This document shows positions 13,683 through 21,201 of a stretch of DNA of 22,223 nucleotides, piece by piece. The DNA comes from Patescibacteria group bacterium. GTDB taxonomy: Bacteria > Patescibacteriota > Minisyncoccia > Phycocordibacterales > Phycocordibacteraceae. The stretch spans positions 1 through 22,223 of the forward strand of contig JAFAQP010000070.1 of NCBI GenBank assembly GCA_019246385.1, in the 5' to 3' direction. Both the position numbers and the translations under genes were made by a program. Position 1 is the stretch's first letter. Every line of letters starts with the position of its first letter. The notes under the pieces were generated by a model. The model ran no database searches and was not told the DNA's origin. It saw only the letters and a list, made by a program, of their open reading frames with translations.

Positions 13683-14773
13683 CCGATGAGGCGGTATATA
13701 TCGTGAACGGTCACCACGAGCATAAGAGTGATGAGAAGCGCAAAACCGAGGGAGTTCGCCGCATTCATGAACCGCGGCGATATCCTTTTCCGGGAAACGA
13801 GTTCTACAAGAAAAAAAGCGAATCTGCCCCCGTCCAGAGCGGGGAAAGGAAAAAGATTCAGAATTCCGAGGTTGATGGAAATTAAGGCGGCAAACGAGAG
13901 TATGGCGCCGAACCCAAATGTCGCGGCGTTCCCTACGAGGCGCGCAATACCGACAGGGCCTGCAACGCTGCCGAGAGTCGCAGTAAAAGTGAATGCCTGC
14001 TTCAAGAGAGCAAGCATGCCGAACAATGTATTCTCAAAATTGAAGACAGTCTCTTTGAAGCCGGCTTTTACAGCCTCGGCGAAAGGCAGGGTGAGCGTTC
14101 CGACCGATGCCGTCGCAATACCGATGGCTTCCCTATCCGGTTCCCCGGCGACTAATCCCTTCTGGGGAGAAAGCGTGAGTGTAAGAACTTTGGAATCGCG
14201 AAGTATCGAAACGATCACGGATCCCCGAGCATTTTCAACGAGCGGCGGTATTTCTTTTGGATCGCGCACGAGATGAACGACGCCGCGGACGCTTATCCCG
14301 AGGAGTTGGTCCCCCGCTTTCAAGCCTGCCACATCAGCCGGCGAACCGGGTAGAACTTCAAGAACGGTCAGCCGTGCCTTCGAAATATGGGCCGCGTCGA
14401 AACCCGAATCAGTCGCTGCAGGAACTCCGAACATGAATGCTGCGGAAGAAAGAATAAGCGCGATAAGAATGTTCGCCGCGGGGCCCGCAAGGAGAGTCAA
14501 TGCCTGGGCAAATTTTGGCCGATTGTAGAAGGCTTTCTGGTCATTGCTTGCTACTTCCCTGGGATCTTCCCCTGTTATCCGTACGAAGCCGCCGAAAGGC
14601 AGCGCATTTATGCTGTATTCGGTATCGCGAATTTTTTTGCTCCAGAGTTTCGGAGGAAAACCGATGCCGAATTCCGGCACCTCCATGCCCGTAAGCTTCG
14701 CAACGACGAAATGCCCGAACTCATGCCCGATCACAAGCACGAGAAGTATGACGATGAATATAAGAATCGTCAT
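13679..14773 (-). CDS. rseP: Site-2 intramembrane metalloprotease RseP
   Basis: A 364-aa zinc metalloprotease that cleaves membrane-anchored regulators within the bilayer. The first helix carries the zinc motif HEFGH (17-21). A PDZ domain covers about 132-205. The third zinc ligand is in NLFPFPALDGG (Asp314), and a last membrane helix lies at about 340-358. It has a single PDZ, like the Gram-positive forms, rather than the two of E. coli. The start overlaps frr by 4 nt (ATGA). In Firmicutes the order frr-...-rseP-proS is common; here proS is separated from rseP by the T-box, ornithine cyclodeaminase and csaA. No anti-sigma factor substrate is visible nearby. Confidence 0.94.
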   Translation of the reverse strand: MTILIFIVILLVLVIGHEFGHFVVAKLTGMEVPEFGIGFPPKLWSKKIRDTEYSINALPFGGFVRITGEDPREVASNDQKAFYNRPKFAQALTLLAGPAANILIALILSSAAFMFGVPAATDSGFDAAHISKARLTVLEVLPGSPADVAGLKAGDQLLGISVRGVVHLVRDPKEIPPLVENARGSVIVSILRDSKVLTLTLSPQKGLVAGEPDREAIGIATASVGTLTLPFAEAVKAGFKETVFNFENTLFGMLALLKQAFTFTATLGSVAGPVGIARLVGNAATFGFGAILSFAALISINLGILNLFPFPALDGGRFAFFLVELVSRKRISPRFMNAANSLGFALLITLMLVVTVHDIYRLIG

Positions 14774-15309
14774 GAGCTTTTGAGTTCGGATTCTTTCTTT
14801 TCAGCTATCGCTTCGAGCGACTTATTTTCTTCAGCGACTATCTTCTGGACCTCATCTTTAAGTCTCTTTTCTTCGTCTTCGCTCGCTTCGTTCTTTTCTA
14901 TATCTGCGATCGCTTTGGTGCGCGCGCTCCGCAAAGCGACCCGCGCTTCCTCAAGTTTCGCGCGCACAAGCTTCACGAGCTGGAGGCGCCTTTCTTCCGT
15001 CAACTCCGGAAAGGATACCCGTATGCCCTTTTCATCGGATCCGACCGAAACGCCTAGGTCCGCGAGCATGATGGCTTTCTCGACCGCCTTGATCTGGCCT
15101 TTGTCCCAGGTATTCACATACAGCGTGCGCGCATCCTCCACGGAAACGTTGGCGACCTGATTCAATTTCATGCGAGACCCGTATACCTCGAGCGACACGG
15201 AATCGAGAAGTGCCGGCGTTGCGCGGCCTGTCCGCAAACCCATGAGTTCCTGCGCGAGCCACGTGGCTTTCTCCGCAGCCGTTTTTCTGAATTGCGCAAG
15301 ATCGTACAT
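14770..15309 (-). CDS. frr: Ribosome recycling factor
   Basis: A 179-aa RRF that, with EF-G, splits post-termination ribosomes. Typical segments are LRTGRATPALLD (25-36), a KGIRVSFPELTEERR stretch mid-protein, and the long C-terminal helices rich in Lys/Glu of the three-helix bundle. Its length is close to the usual 185. It is the first gene of a frr-rseP pair and has a promoter so close to its ATG that a leaderless mRNA is likely. Confidence 0.96.
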   Translation of the reverse strand: MYDLAQFRKTAAEKATWLAQELMGLRTGRATPALLDSVSLEVYGSRMKLNQVANVSVEDARTLYVNTWDKGQIKAVEKAIMLADLGVSVGSDEKGIRVSFPELTEERRLQLVKLVRAKLEEARVALRSARTKAIADIEKNEASEDEEKRLKDEVQKIVAEENKSLEAIAEKKESELKSS

Positions 15310-15317
15310 CGCCGAAC

Positions 15318-15346
15318 AGTATACTCCGTACGGCCGGCATAGTGAA
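15318..15346 (-). promoter_or_regulatory. frr-rseP promoter, nearly leaderless
   Basis: TTCACT (15341-15346), exactly 17 nt, then TATACT (15318-15323) on the - strand. Four of six and five of six bases match consensus. Eight nt separate the -10 from the frr ATG, so RNA would start about 2 nt before the codon. The 49-nt gap between the hydrolase gene and frr holds little else. Confidence 0.6.
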
Positions 15347-15358
15347 CGGCAGCCGATC

Positions 15359-16051
15359 TTATTCTGTCCGTAACCACTCGTCGATCATCGTTACAACGAC
15401 TTCCGGATGCGTGGCGTGAGGAGAATGGGCCGCGTCGGGAATGACGGCCAGTTTCGACTTTCGGATATTTGTATTCATCACGTGTGCGTCCGAAAGCGGA
15501 GTTGCCTTATCTTTGCTGCCCCAAATTATAAGCGTCGGCGATGTGATCCGACTCAGTTCCGGAGTAAGATCTCGCTCTATCAGATTTTTCATCGTCAACC
15601 GCATGATCGGAGAGGCGCGCTCATAATCCCGAGCGCCGATGAGCCTATAAAAGACCTTTCGAAGGAAAACAGAGCTAGTAAGGCGCTTTCCCATTCTTGC
15701 GATCCCCTTGAAAACCAGGCGCTTCATCTGTAAGAAAAAACTTGTATGCAGGATACCGGCGGCATCAATAAGTATGAGGCGCGATACCGCTTCAGGACAT
15801 GCTGCAGCGAACGCGATCGCTATCCTGCCGCCGTTAGAATGGCCGACAAGTATGATCGGCACGTCATTATTCACCTGAGACGTGAGCCATGTCGTATAGC
15901 TTTCAACGGTCCATACTTCCGAAGTGTCCGCCGTGAGGCCAGGGATTTTTAGCTGCATCGGATCGTAACCCCTTTGCCGAAGAAGACTGCAGACCGCATC
16001 CCATGCCGCCGTCGAGTATGTCCAGCCGTGAAGAATGAAGATCTTTTTCAT
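15359..16051 (-). CDS. Alpha/beta-fold hydrolase of unknown substrate
   Basis: A 230-aa cytoplasmic serine hydrolase. It shows the oxyanion motif HGW (8-10), the nucleophile elbow GHSNGG (Ser72), a likely acid in GSKDKATP (Asp181) and the catalytic His in DAAHSPHATHPE (about His209). A cap of helices occupies about 100-160. The frame is open 16 codons further, but the ATG at 16051 overlaps the upstream Mur ligase stop by 4 nt (ATGA), matching the style of the operon and the beta-strand start KKIFILHGW. The family includes esterases and C-C hydrolases; the substrate cannot be told. It is the last gene of the murI-aminotransferase-FemX-Mur ligase run, so a role on envelope precursors is possible. 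Confidence 0.85.
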   Translation of the reverse strand: MKKIFILHGWTYSTAAWDAVCSLLRQRGYDPMQLKIPGLTADTSEVWTVESYTTWLTSQVNNDVPIILVGHSNGGRIAIAFAAACPEAVSRLILIDAAGILHTSFFLQMKRLVFKGIARMGKRLTSSVFLRKVFYRLIGARDYERASPIMRLTMKNLIERDLTPELSRITSPTLIIWGSKDKATPLSDAHVMNTNIRKSKLAVIPDAAHSPHATHPEVVVTMIDEWLRTE

Positions 16052-17367
16052 ATCCCCCATTTTTTTCTTTTTCCCACCCACACGGATTCGCGGCGGCAAA
16101 GCTTCGAGGCGTCGGACGGATCGAGAAGCACCTTTTCTACTATTCCCTCAAGGTATCGCGCGCCCTTAAAGAGTATCGTTTCTCCTCCGCGCATGTTCCG
16201 TATAACATCCTCATATGCTTCGCCGGGAAAATCGTATGCCGCAACCGCCGGAGCATCGGGATCTTGAGCAATAAGCGGCCGGGTATATTTCTTGAGCCGC
16301 GGACCGACCAAGATAACGCGCGCGGGTTGCGTACCTTCGATAAGTGGGGTGAGTGCCGCATGCTCCAGGCTTTCGCTTTTCCCCTGCTCGACCATGTCCC
16401 CCAGCACGAGCCATTTCTCCCCTTGCGCCGGATAGAGCGCGAAGAGCGTCAGCATGGTGCGCATGCCGTCCATTGTCGCGTTGTAAGAACTGTCTATGAG
16501 GGTTGTATTTTTAATGCCGCGAAACACCGAACTTCTGCCCGGCGGAAGCGTGAGAGCGGTAAACTTCGAATCGACCGATGCACGCAGATAGTGTAGGACT
16601 TTGACCACTGCAAGAAGAGAAAGTCCCGCATCGGGAGGGATAAGATGCGGAGAAGATAATTCTCCTTCCGAAGTCTGAAAATCGACGGAGTCGCGCTGCA
16701 CCCTGAGAAGGACAGCGTCCTTCGTGTCCACAAAAAGCACTTCGGCCTTCGTTCTCCGCGATTCTTCTTCGATATACCGATTGCTTCTGTTCAATACGGC
16801 AAGCGAGCGGGTCTCTTCTAAAAAATACCCGAACTCCCGGGCGATAGCGGCCTTTACTTTTTCCAGAAATTCCTCATCGGTAAGAGCGTGGGGAGTGTCG
16901 GATGTCGCCTGCGGTTCGTATTGGATGCCGTGCGCTTCCTCGAGAGAGAGCCAAACAAGAATGTGCGGACGAAGCAGTTTCGCCAGCATTCTTCCCTCTC
17001 CCGGCCGCTCGGCGTCCGCTTCCGTGACATACAGCCGCTCCGGACGGATTGTTCGAAATGCACGAATAGGAGCGAGGAGAGCGAACAGGAGCCACTCATA
17101 TGCCCGGTACGTTTTTCGTTCAAGGCCAAGAAGGTGGAACGGAATGCCGAATGTACTGTTCGCGCGGTCGGTGTACGCCGCCTGAGCACCTAGTTGCGCC
17201 CTGAAAGAATGCATGAGGGTGGTTTTACCGCTTGACCCGGTGACTGTTATGACGGTCGGCTTCCAGCGAAACAGATAGATCCGGGCGAAAAAATGAAAAT
17301 AAGAAGCTACCGTAAAGTAGCTTTTTCGCTTCAGCGCCCTTCCGATTATGCGCGCCATTTTTCTCAT
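16048..17367 (-). CDS. MurF-like Mur ligase lacking the N-terminal substrate domain
   Basis: A 439-aa ATP-dependent amide ligase. The P-loop is TGSSGKTT (43-50). Later MurF-like signatures are DSSYNATMDGM and LVLGDMVEQGKSESLEHA, then a C-terminal ligase domain. True MurF, which adds D-Ala-D-Ala to UDP-MurNAc-tripeptide, has an ~80-residue UDP-binding domain before the P-loop; here only ~42 residues precede it, with basic and aromatic/hydrophobic character (RALKRKSYFTV, FHFFARIYLF), perhaps membrane-associated. The acceptor may therefore differ. The ATG at 17367 overlaps the FemX stop by 4 nt; the longer open frame would overlap that gene by 178 nt and is rejected. MurT-like and other Mur-ligase relatives are alternatives. 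Confidence 0.78.
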   Translation of the reverse strand: MRKMARIIGRALKRKSYFTVASYFHFFARIYLFRWKPTVITVTGSSGKTTLMHSFRAQLGAQAAYTDRANSTFGIPFHLLGLERKTYRAYEWLLFALLAPIRAFRTIRPERLYVTEADAERPGEGRMLAKLLRPHILVWLSLEEAHGIQYEPQATSDTPHALTDEEFLEKVKAAIAREFGYFLEETRSLAVLNRSNRYIEEESRRTKAEVLFVDTKDAVLLRVQRDSVDFQTSEGELSSPHLIPPDAGLSLLAVVKVLHYLRASVDSKFTALTLPPGRSSVFRGIKNTTLIDSSYNATMDGMRTMLTLFALYPAQGEKWLVLGDMVEQGKSESLEHAALTPLIEGTQPARVILVGPRLKKYTRPLIAQDPDAPAVAAYDFPGEAYEDVIRNMRGGETILFKGARYLEGIVEKVLLDPSDASKLCRRESVWVGKRKKWGI

Positions 17368-18386
17368 ACGCGGCGCTTCCACCGGCGGAAAGTTTCGATA
17401 GCCCACATTATCCAATACCGCAAAGACAGCGGCAGGTCCTGCGCGTGCACGTAGGCTTCCGGGTATCCTCCGAAGCCTTTCTTGAATTTGCTTAAACCGG
17501 CCCAGGGGTGCTTGGGCTGGTCGTCGGGCACTACTCCCCAAAAATTATAACGCTTCAGGCCTGAAGCTTTAGCATCTTTTATTATCTTCCATTGCAGCGC
17601 TTCTCCCGGCGTTATCGAACCAGTAGCATGCAATGATGCCCCGTGATGATAAAACGCGGTCGTGTCGCTATAGACGATGAGCGCCGCCGAAACTAGTGTC
17701 TCTTGAAACTTTGCAAAATACCATCGCGCCTTCCCGCGTTCGGCAAAACGCCGGAACTCGGCTTCTATCATGCTTCTGGGGTAGACCACAAAACCCTGCC
17801 TGTCGGCCGTGCGTACATATAATCGCCAGAATGTATCGATGTCTTCTACCGCGATACTCGACGAAACTGTGACACCGTCCTTCTCCGCTTTACGGATGCC
17901 GTAGCGGGTATTCTTTTTCATACCCGAAAGAAGGGCGGCTTCCGGAGGCGTGATATCCAATATCCACGAAAGCTCGCTATAGACATGTATCGGAGCGGGT
18001 TTGAATCCGCACGATGAAAAGATTTTCCGGTGTTCGGGTATATCCGAAAGAAGTGGGCAAATTCGCACGCATACGCATTTTTCGATGCGGCCGATCCGGG
18101 AAAGCTCGTCTCGCACATCGGGCAGCACCTCCTCTATCGAAACCCGGTCTTTGACGAGAGGGCCGTGCGGGCACAGCAGAATGCTTCCTCGCCTGGCCGG
18201 CACGAGAACGGCGAGAAGCGCCCCGATTTGTTCATTGCCGTCGAATATTCCTATACGGATGACCTTTCTTCCGAGATCCGTTTCCACCTCGCCCCAGGCG
18301 AAGGAATTGAGGAACGTATTCGGGTCGCAGCTCAGTACGAACTCGTTCCAGATTTTTTCTTCGGTTATCTCCTTAAACGAAAACAT
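17364..18386 (-). CDS. FemX/FemAB-like peptidyltransferase (GNAT fold)
   Basis: A 340-aa member of the Fem family, which moves amino acids from aminoacyl-tRNA onto the stem-peptide lysine of lipid II or its nucleotide precursor. The first half is a degenerate acetyltransferase fold; the second has MKKNTRYGIRKAEKDGV and the C-terminal signature YNFWGVVPDDQPKHPWAGL followed by FKKGFGG, both typical of FemX/FmhB. There is no obvious membrane segment. It overlaps the aminotransferase gene by 14 nt and the Mur ligase gene by 4 nt. It implies branched or bridged peptidoglycan, or aminoacylation of another envelope precursor. Confidence 0.87.
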   Translation of the reverse strand: MFSFKEITEEKIWNEFVLSCDPNTFLNSFAWGEVETDLGRKVIRIGIFDGNEQIGALLAVLVPARRGSILLCPHGPLVKDRVSIEEVLPDVRDELSRIGRIEKCVCVRICPLLSDIPEHRKIFSSCGFKPAPIHVYSELSWILDITPPEAALLSGMKKNTRYGIRKAEKDGVTVSSSIAVEDIDTFWRLYVRTADRQGFVVYPRSMIEAEFRRFAERGKARWYFAKFQETLVSAALIVYSDTTAFYHHGASLHATGSITPGEALQWKIIKDAKASGLKRYNFWGVVPDDQPKHPWAGLSKFKKGFGGYPEAYVHAQDLPLSLRYWIMWAIETFRRWKRRV

Positions 18387-19593
18387 GCGTGATTATCTCA
18401 TTGATCATGCGAGGCGTTATGCCGATGTGGGTAGGAAGGTTGAGCGAGCGCTCCGCAAGCCGCTCCGCATTCGGGCATGATCCTTGGTTATATCCGACCT
18501 CAGCATAACGAACGCCGGAGGGAGCAAGGACGTCATTGTACCAATCGCCAAGCTCGATGCCCTGCGCCCGGGCTTTACCCCTATACTTCGAAGGATCTTC
18601 AACGAATACCGTATAGCGCAGATACACCCGTCCGTCATTTCGAGCCGGCAACTCTATTCCCTGCATGCCTTGCAGCTTCTCGGCGTACGTTTCCGCACAG
18701 GCCTGACGATGTCGCGTATATTCGGACAGTTTCCTGAACTGGTTCAACGCGAGCGCGGCGAGTGCGGGGGAAAACGCGTGCTTGGTGAACGAAGGACGCT
18801 TCCCTCTGAGTTCCTTGGGTTCGACTGCTTTTGAGATTATGTGGAGCCGCCGCGCTGCCGCGAGAATGAACCTCCCGATACCGAACGTATTGTACGTGGC
18901 TTTTGAAAGCGCGAGTATCGGCGGATGAAGAAGCTGCCGAGTGACCCAAATTGGCGAAGGGAGCGGATAGGATCGTGCGACCGCAAGCACTTTCTCGTAC
19001 ACCTCGAGAGAAGAAGTAGCTATCGCGCCGCCGAAAACCGACGAAATGCATTTATCTCTTCCGAAACTGAAAAACGCTGCATCGGCTAATGAGCCAAGGG
19101 GCGCGCCCGCGAAAGTCGCGCCCAGCGAGTGCGCGCAATCCTCTATGACGAAGATGCCGCGGGCTTTCGCAACGGCAAGTATCTCTCGCATGCGCGCGGG
19201 CATGCCGAAGGTATGTTGTACGACGATAACCTTTGTGGCCGCCGTTATTTTTTTTTGCAGATCCCCGACGTCAAGTGTAAGGTCGTTGTCGCAATCAACA
19301 TACACCGGTTTAGCGCCGACCCAGAGAACGGGATCAGGAACAGCCACGCAGGTATAGGCTTGAACGATGACCTCATCCCCCTCCGAAATCCCGAATGCTT
19401 TAAGAAGCGTATACAAGGCCGTCCGGCCGCTATCAACTGTAACGGCGTGCGGAACGCCGATGGTCTCGCGCACTGCTTCCTCTACTTCGGCGACCGTTTT
19501 CTTCTGGTACCACGCGAACGGCCGCATAAGGAGTGACAGGGCCAGAAAAATGTCGTCTTTTTGAGCATTCGGAGAAAGGCTGGTATGGATCAT
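18373..19593 (-). CDS. DegT/DnrJ/EryC1/StrS-family PLP aminotransferase
   Basis: A 406-aa fold-type I PLP enzyme of the sugar-aminotransferase family. DSGRTALYTLL (about 54-64) forms the cofactor phosphate site, VIEDCAHSLGA includes the Asp152 that pairs with the pyridine nitrogen, and FFSFGRDK gives the probable Schiff-base Lys181. These enzymes usually transaminate nucleotide-linked keto-sugars for surface glycans. No dehydratase or glycosyltransferase accompanies it here, and it sits between murI and femX with 27 nt to murI, so its substrate is uncertain. TACACT lies 7 nt before the ATG and resembles a -10, but no -35 is visible. Confidence 0.88.
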   Translation of the reverse strand: MIHTSLSPNAQKDDIFLALSLLMRPFAWYQKKTVAEVEEAVRETIGVPHAVTVDSGRTALYTLLKAFGISEGDEVIVQAYTCVAVPDPVLWVGAKPVYVDCDNDLTLDVGDLQKKITAATKVIVVQHTFGMPARMREILAVAKARGIFVIEDCAHSLGATFAGAPLGSLADAAFFSFGRDKCISSVFGGAIATSSLEVYEKVLAVARSYPLPSPIWVTRQLLHPPILALSKATYNTFGIGRFILAAARRLHIISKAVEPKELRGKRPSFTKHAFSPALAALALNQFRKLSEYTRHRQACAETYAEKLQGMQGIELPARNDGRVYLRYTVFVEDPSKYRGKARAQGIELGDWYNDVLAPSGVRYAEVGYNQGSCPNAERLAERSLNLPTHIGITPRMINEIITHVFV

Positions 19594-19620
19594 ACGGAAA
19601 AGTGTAGCCTGAAATAGAGG

Positions 19621-20454
19621 TCAGCGTTCGAGATCCGCTCGTATCGCTCGAACCGGGCTTCCAAAAAAGCGGCTGCCGAGTTTTGCGAATCGGCGCGTAA
19701 GGTCGGTCGTATAGAATACGCGCCGCGAATGGCGCGAGAGGCGAGAGTCGATCTCCGGATGACGCAAAAGATATTCCCGGAGCTTTCGGGCCACGACCGT
19801 TCCTTCGGAAAGGATGAGAACGCGTTTGCCCGCCAGCTTCTGGATCTCCCGTTTCAATATCCCGTAGTGCGTACAACCGAGAATGAGCGTATCGATCTTT
19901 TTCGCAAAAAGAGGACTCAGATATTTCTTCAATATGAGCTTCGCCGGCTCTGAGGCGTATTCCCCCGTTTCAATGAGCGGTACCAGCAAGGGAGCCGATT
20001 GCGAAAAAACCTTGATACGTTTTTTTCTGCGGATAAGCTCCTTTCTGAACGCACCCGAATTGATGGTTCCCTCGGTCGCTATAAGACCCACGCGCGCGTT
20101 TTCTGTCTTCGCCACAGCTTCTTCCGCCGCCGGAACCACTACTCCGAGCACGCGCTTCGTTCTTCCGTACGCTTCCGGCAGATGCTCTTGCTGGATGCGG
20201 CGCAATGCTTCTGCAGAAGCGGTATTGCAGGCGATGATGATAAGCTCGCATCCTTTCGAGAAAAGAAAATCGACCGCTTGCCGCGTGAACTCGTACACGA
20301 CTTCCGGCGACCGGTTCCCATACGGAACGCGGGCGGTATCGCCGAGGTACACGTAATCATACGCAGGAAGCAATCGGACGATATCTTTCAGTACCAAAAG
20401 GCCGCCGAACCCGGAATCGAACACCCCTATAGAACCTGCTGGCTTTGTTTTCAT
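19621..20454 (-). CDS. murI: Glutamate racemase
   Basis: A 277-aa cofactor-independent racemase that supplies D-glutamate for peptidoglycan. Both catalytic cysteines are in context: ACNTAS (Cys76) and LGCTHY (Cys194). The N-terminus IGVFDSGFGGLLVLKD and DTARVPYG are standard. An in-frame TTG three codons upstream (20463) is possible, but the ATG at 20454 lies 8 nt after a -10-like TATATT. It heads a run of envelope genes (aminotransferase, FemX, Mur ligase, hydrolase). Confidence 0.95.
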   Translation of the reverse strand: MKTKPAGSIGVFDSGFGGLLVLKDIVRLLPAYDYVYLGDTARVPYGNRSPEVVYEFTRQAVDFLFSKGCELIIIACNTASAEALRRIQQEHLPEAYGRTKRVLGVVVPAAEEAVAKTENARVGLIATEGTINSGAFRKELIRRKKRIKVFSQSAPLLVPLIETGEYASEPAKLILKKYLSPLFAKKIDTLILGCTHYGILKREIQKLAGKRVLILSEGTVVARKLREYLLRHPEIDSRLSRHSRRVFYTTDLTRRFAKLGSRFFGSPVRAIRADLER

Positions 20455-20521
20455 GCGAAGCAAATATACCTGCCAGTATATGAACGTACGGAACGACAGC
20501 GCGGTAACGCTTTCAAGGTCA
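20455..20521 (-). promoter_or_regulatory. Short gap with possible murI promoter
   Basis: This 67-nt gap holds two -10-like hexamers on the - strand: TATATT (20463-20468), 8 nt before the murI ATG, and TATACT (20475-20480) inside TCATATACT, which also occurs before mraZ. Neither has a convincing -35 at 16-18 nt, so read-through from upstream is equally possible. Confidence 0.3.
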
Positions 20522-21199
20522 TTATGTACGTCGCGGCAAAGATACCGCGAGATGACCGAGTATGGTTTTTACCGACGAACCCTGAAGACGCAGGTATCGG
20601 GCGGCGTCGGCCAGGTCGCGCAAGGTCTTGGGATCGGCGTTCGCAGCCCTCTCAAGGAGGATAAGCTCACGGATGAAACTCCGTGATTTCGACTTATCCT
20701 GGTTCTTAGATGCGAAGGATGCCATGCCTTCTATGCGCGACAGACGTTTTCCATAGGCCTCTCTAAGAAATTCCTCAGCTTCTTCTCTTTGTTCGGAGTC
20801 GCCGGGATTCTCACTGGCGTGAAGCGTAATAGCCCGCGAAAGTATCGTCGGCAAAAGATGTCCGACTCTTTCGACGCAGAAAAAGAATATCGAATCTCCG
20901 AGAGGCTCTTCGACGGCCTTCAGAAGAGCGTTCTGGGCGGCCTCGTTGGCGCGAGAAAACGTGATGACTAGATATTTTTTTCCTGAGAATGCTTTCAGGG
21001 CGGCGAACGGAAGAATCTCTTCCCGGACCGCGTCTACAAGAAGTTCTGGATACGATACGAGAAGCATGTCCGGATTTCCTTTGACCGAAACCCCGCGGGC
21101 GGCAAGCAGAGCAAGCACCTCGTCCTGCGCCCGTTTCAGGCCGGAAACGACATACGCGTGATGCAGCTCTTTGGTCCTTTCAAGATCGCGGACCTCCAT
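20522..21199 (-). CDS. holB: DNA polymerase III delta'-like clamp-loader subunit
   Basis: A 225-aa protein with the clamp-loader signature ANEAAQNALLKAVEEP, followed by IFFFCVERVGHLLPTILSRA, the sensor-1/SRC-like segment (here SRA). The region that would hold the P-loop is LKRAQDEVLALL, without a GxxGxGK, as expected for the non-ATPase delta' subunit. It is shorter than E. coli HolB (about 330 aa), with a reduced collar domain. The start is 2 nt after the mreB2 stop. A gamma/tau-like paralogue elsewhere would be expected. Confidence 0.75.
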   Translation of the reverse strand: MEVRDLERTKELHHAYVVSGLKRAQDEVLALLAARGVSVKGNPDMLLVSYPELLVDAVREEILPFAALKAFSGKKYLVITFSRANEAAQNALLKAVEEPLGDSIFFFCVERVGHLLPTILSRAITLHASENPGDSEQREEAEEFLREAYGKRLSRIEGMASFASKNQDKSKSRSFIRELILLERAANADPKTLRDLADAARYLRLQGSSVKTILGHLAVSLPRRT

Positions 21200-21201
21200 G
21201 A

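Noticed and set aside
17368..17541. N-terminal extension of the Mur ligase frame
   Set aside because: It would overlap the FemX-like gene by 178 nt; the ATG at 17367 forms a 4-nt ATGA overlap like neighbouring genes.
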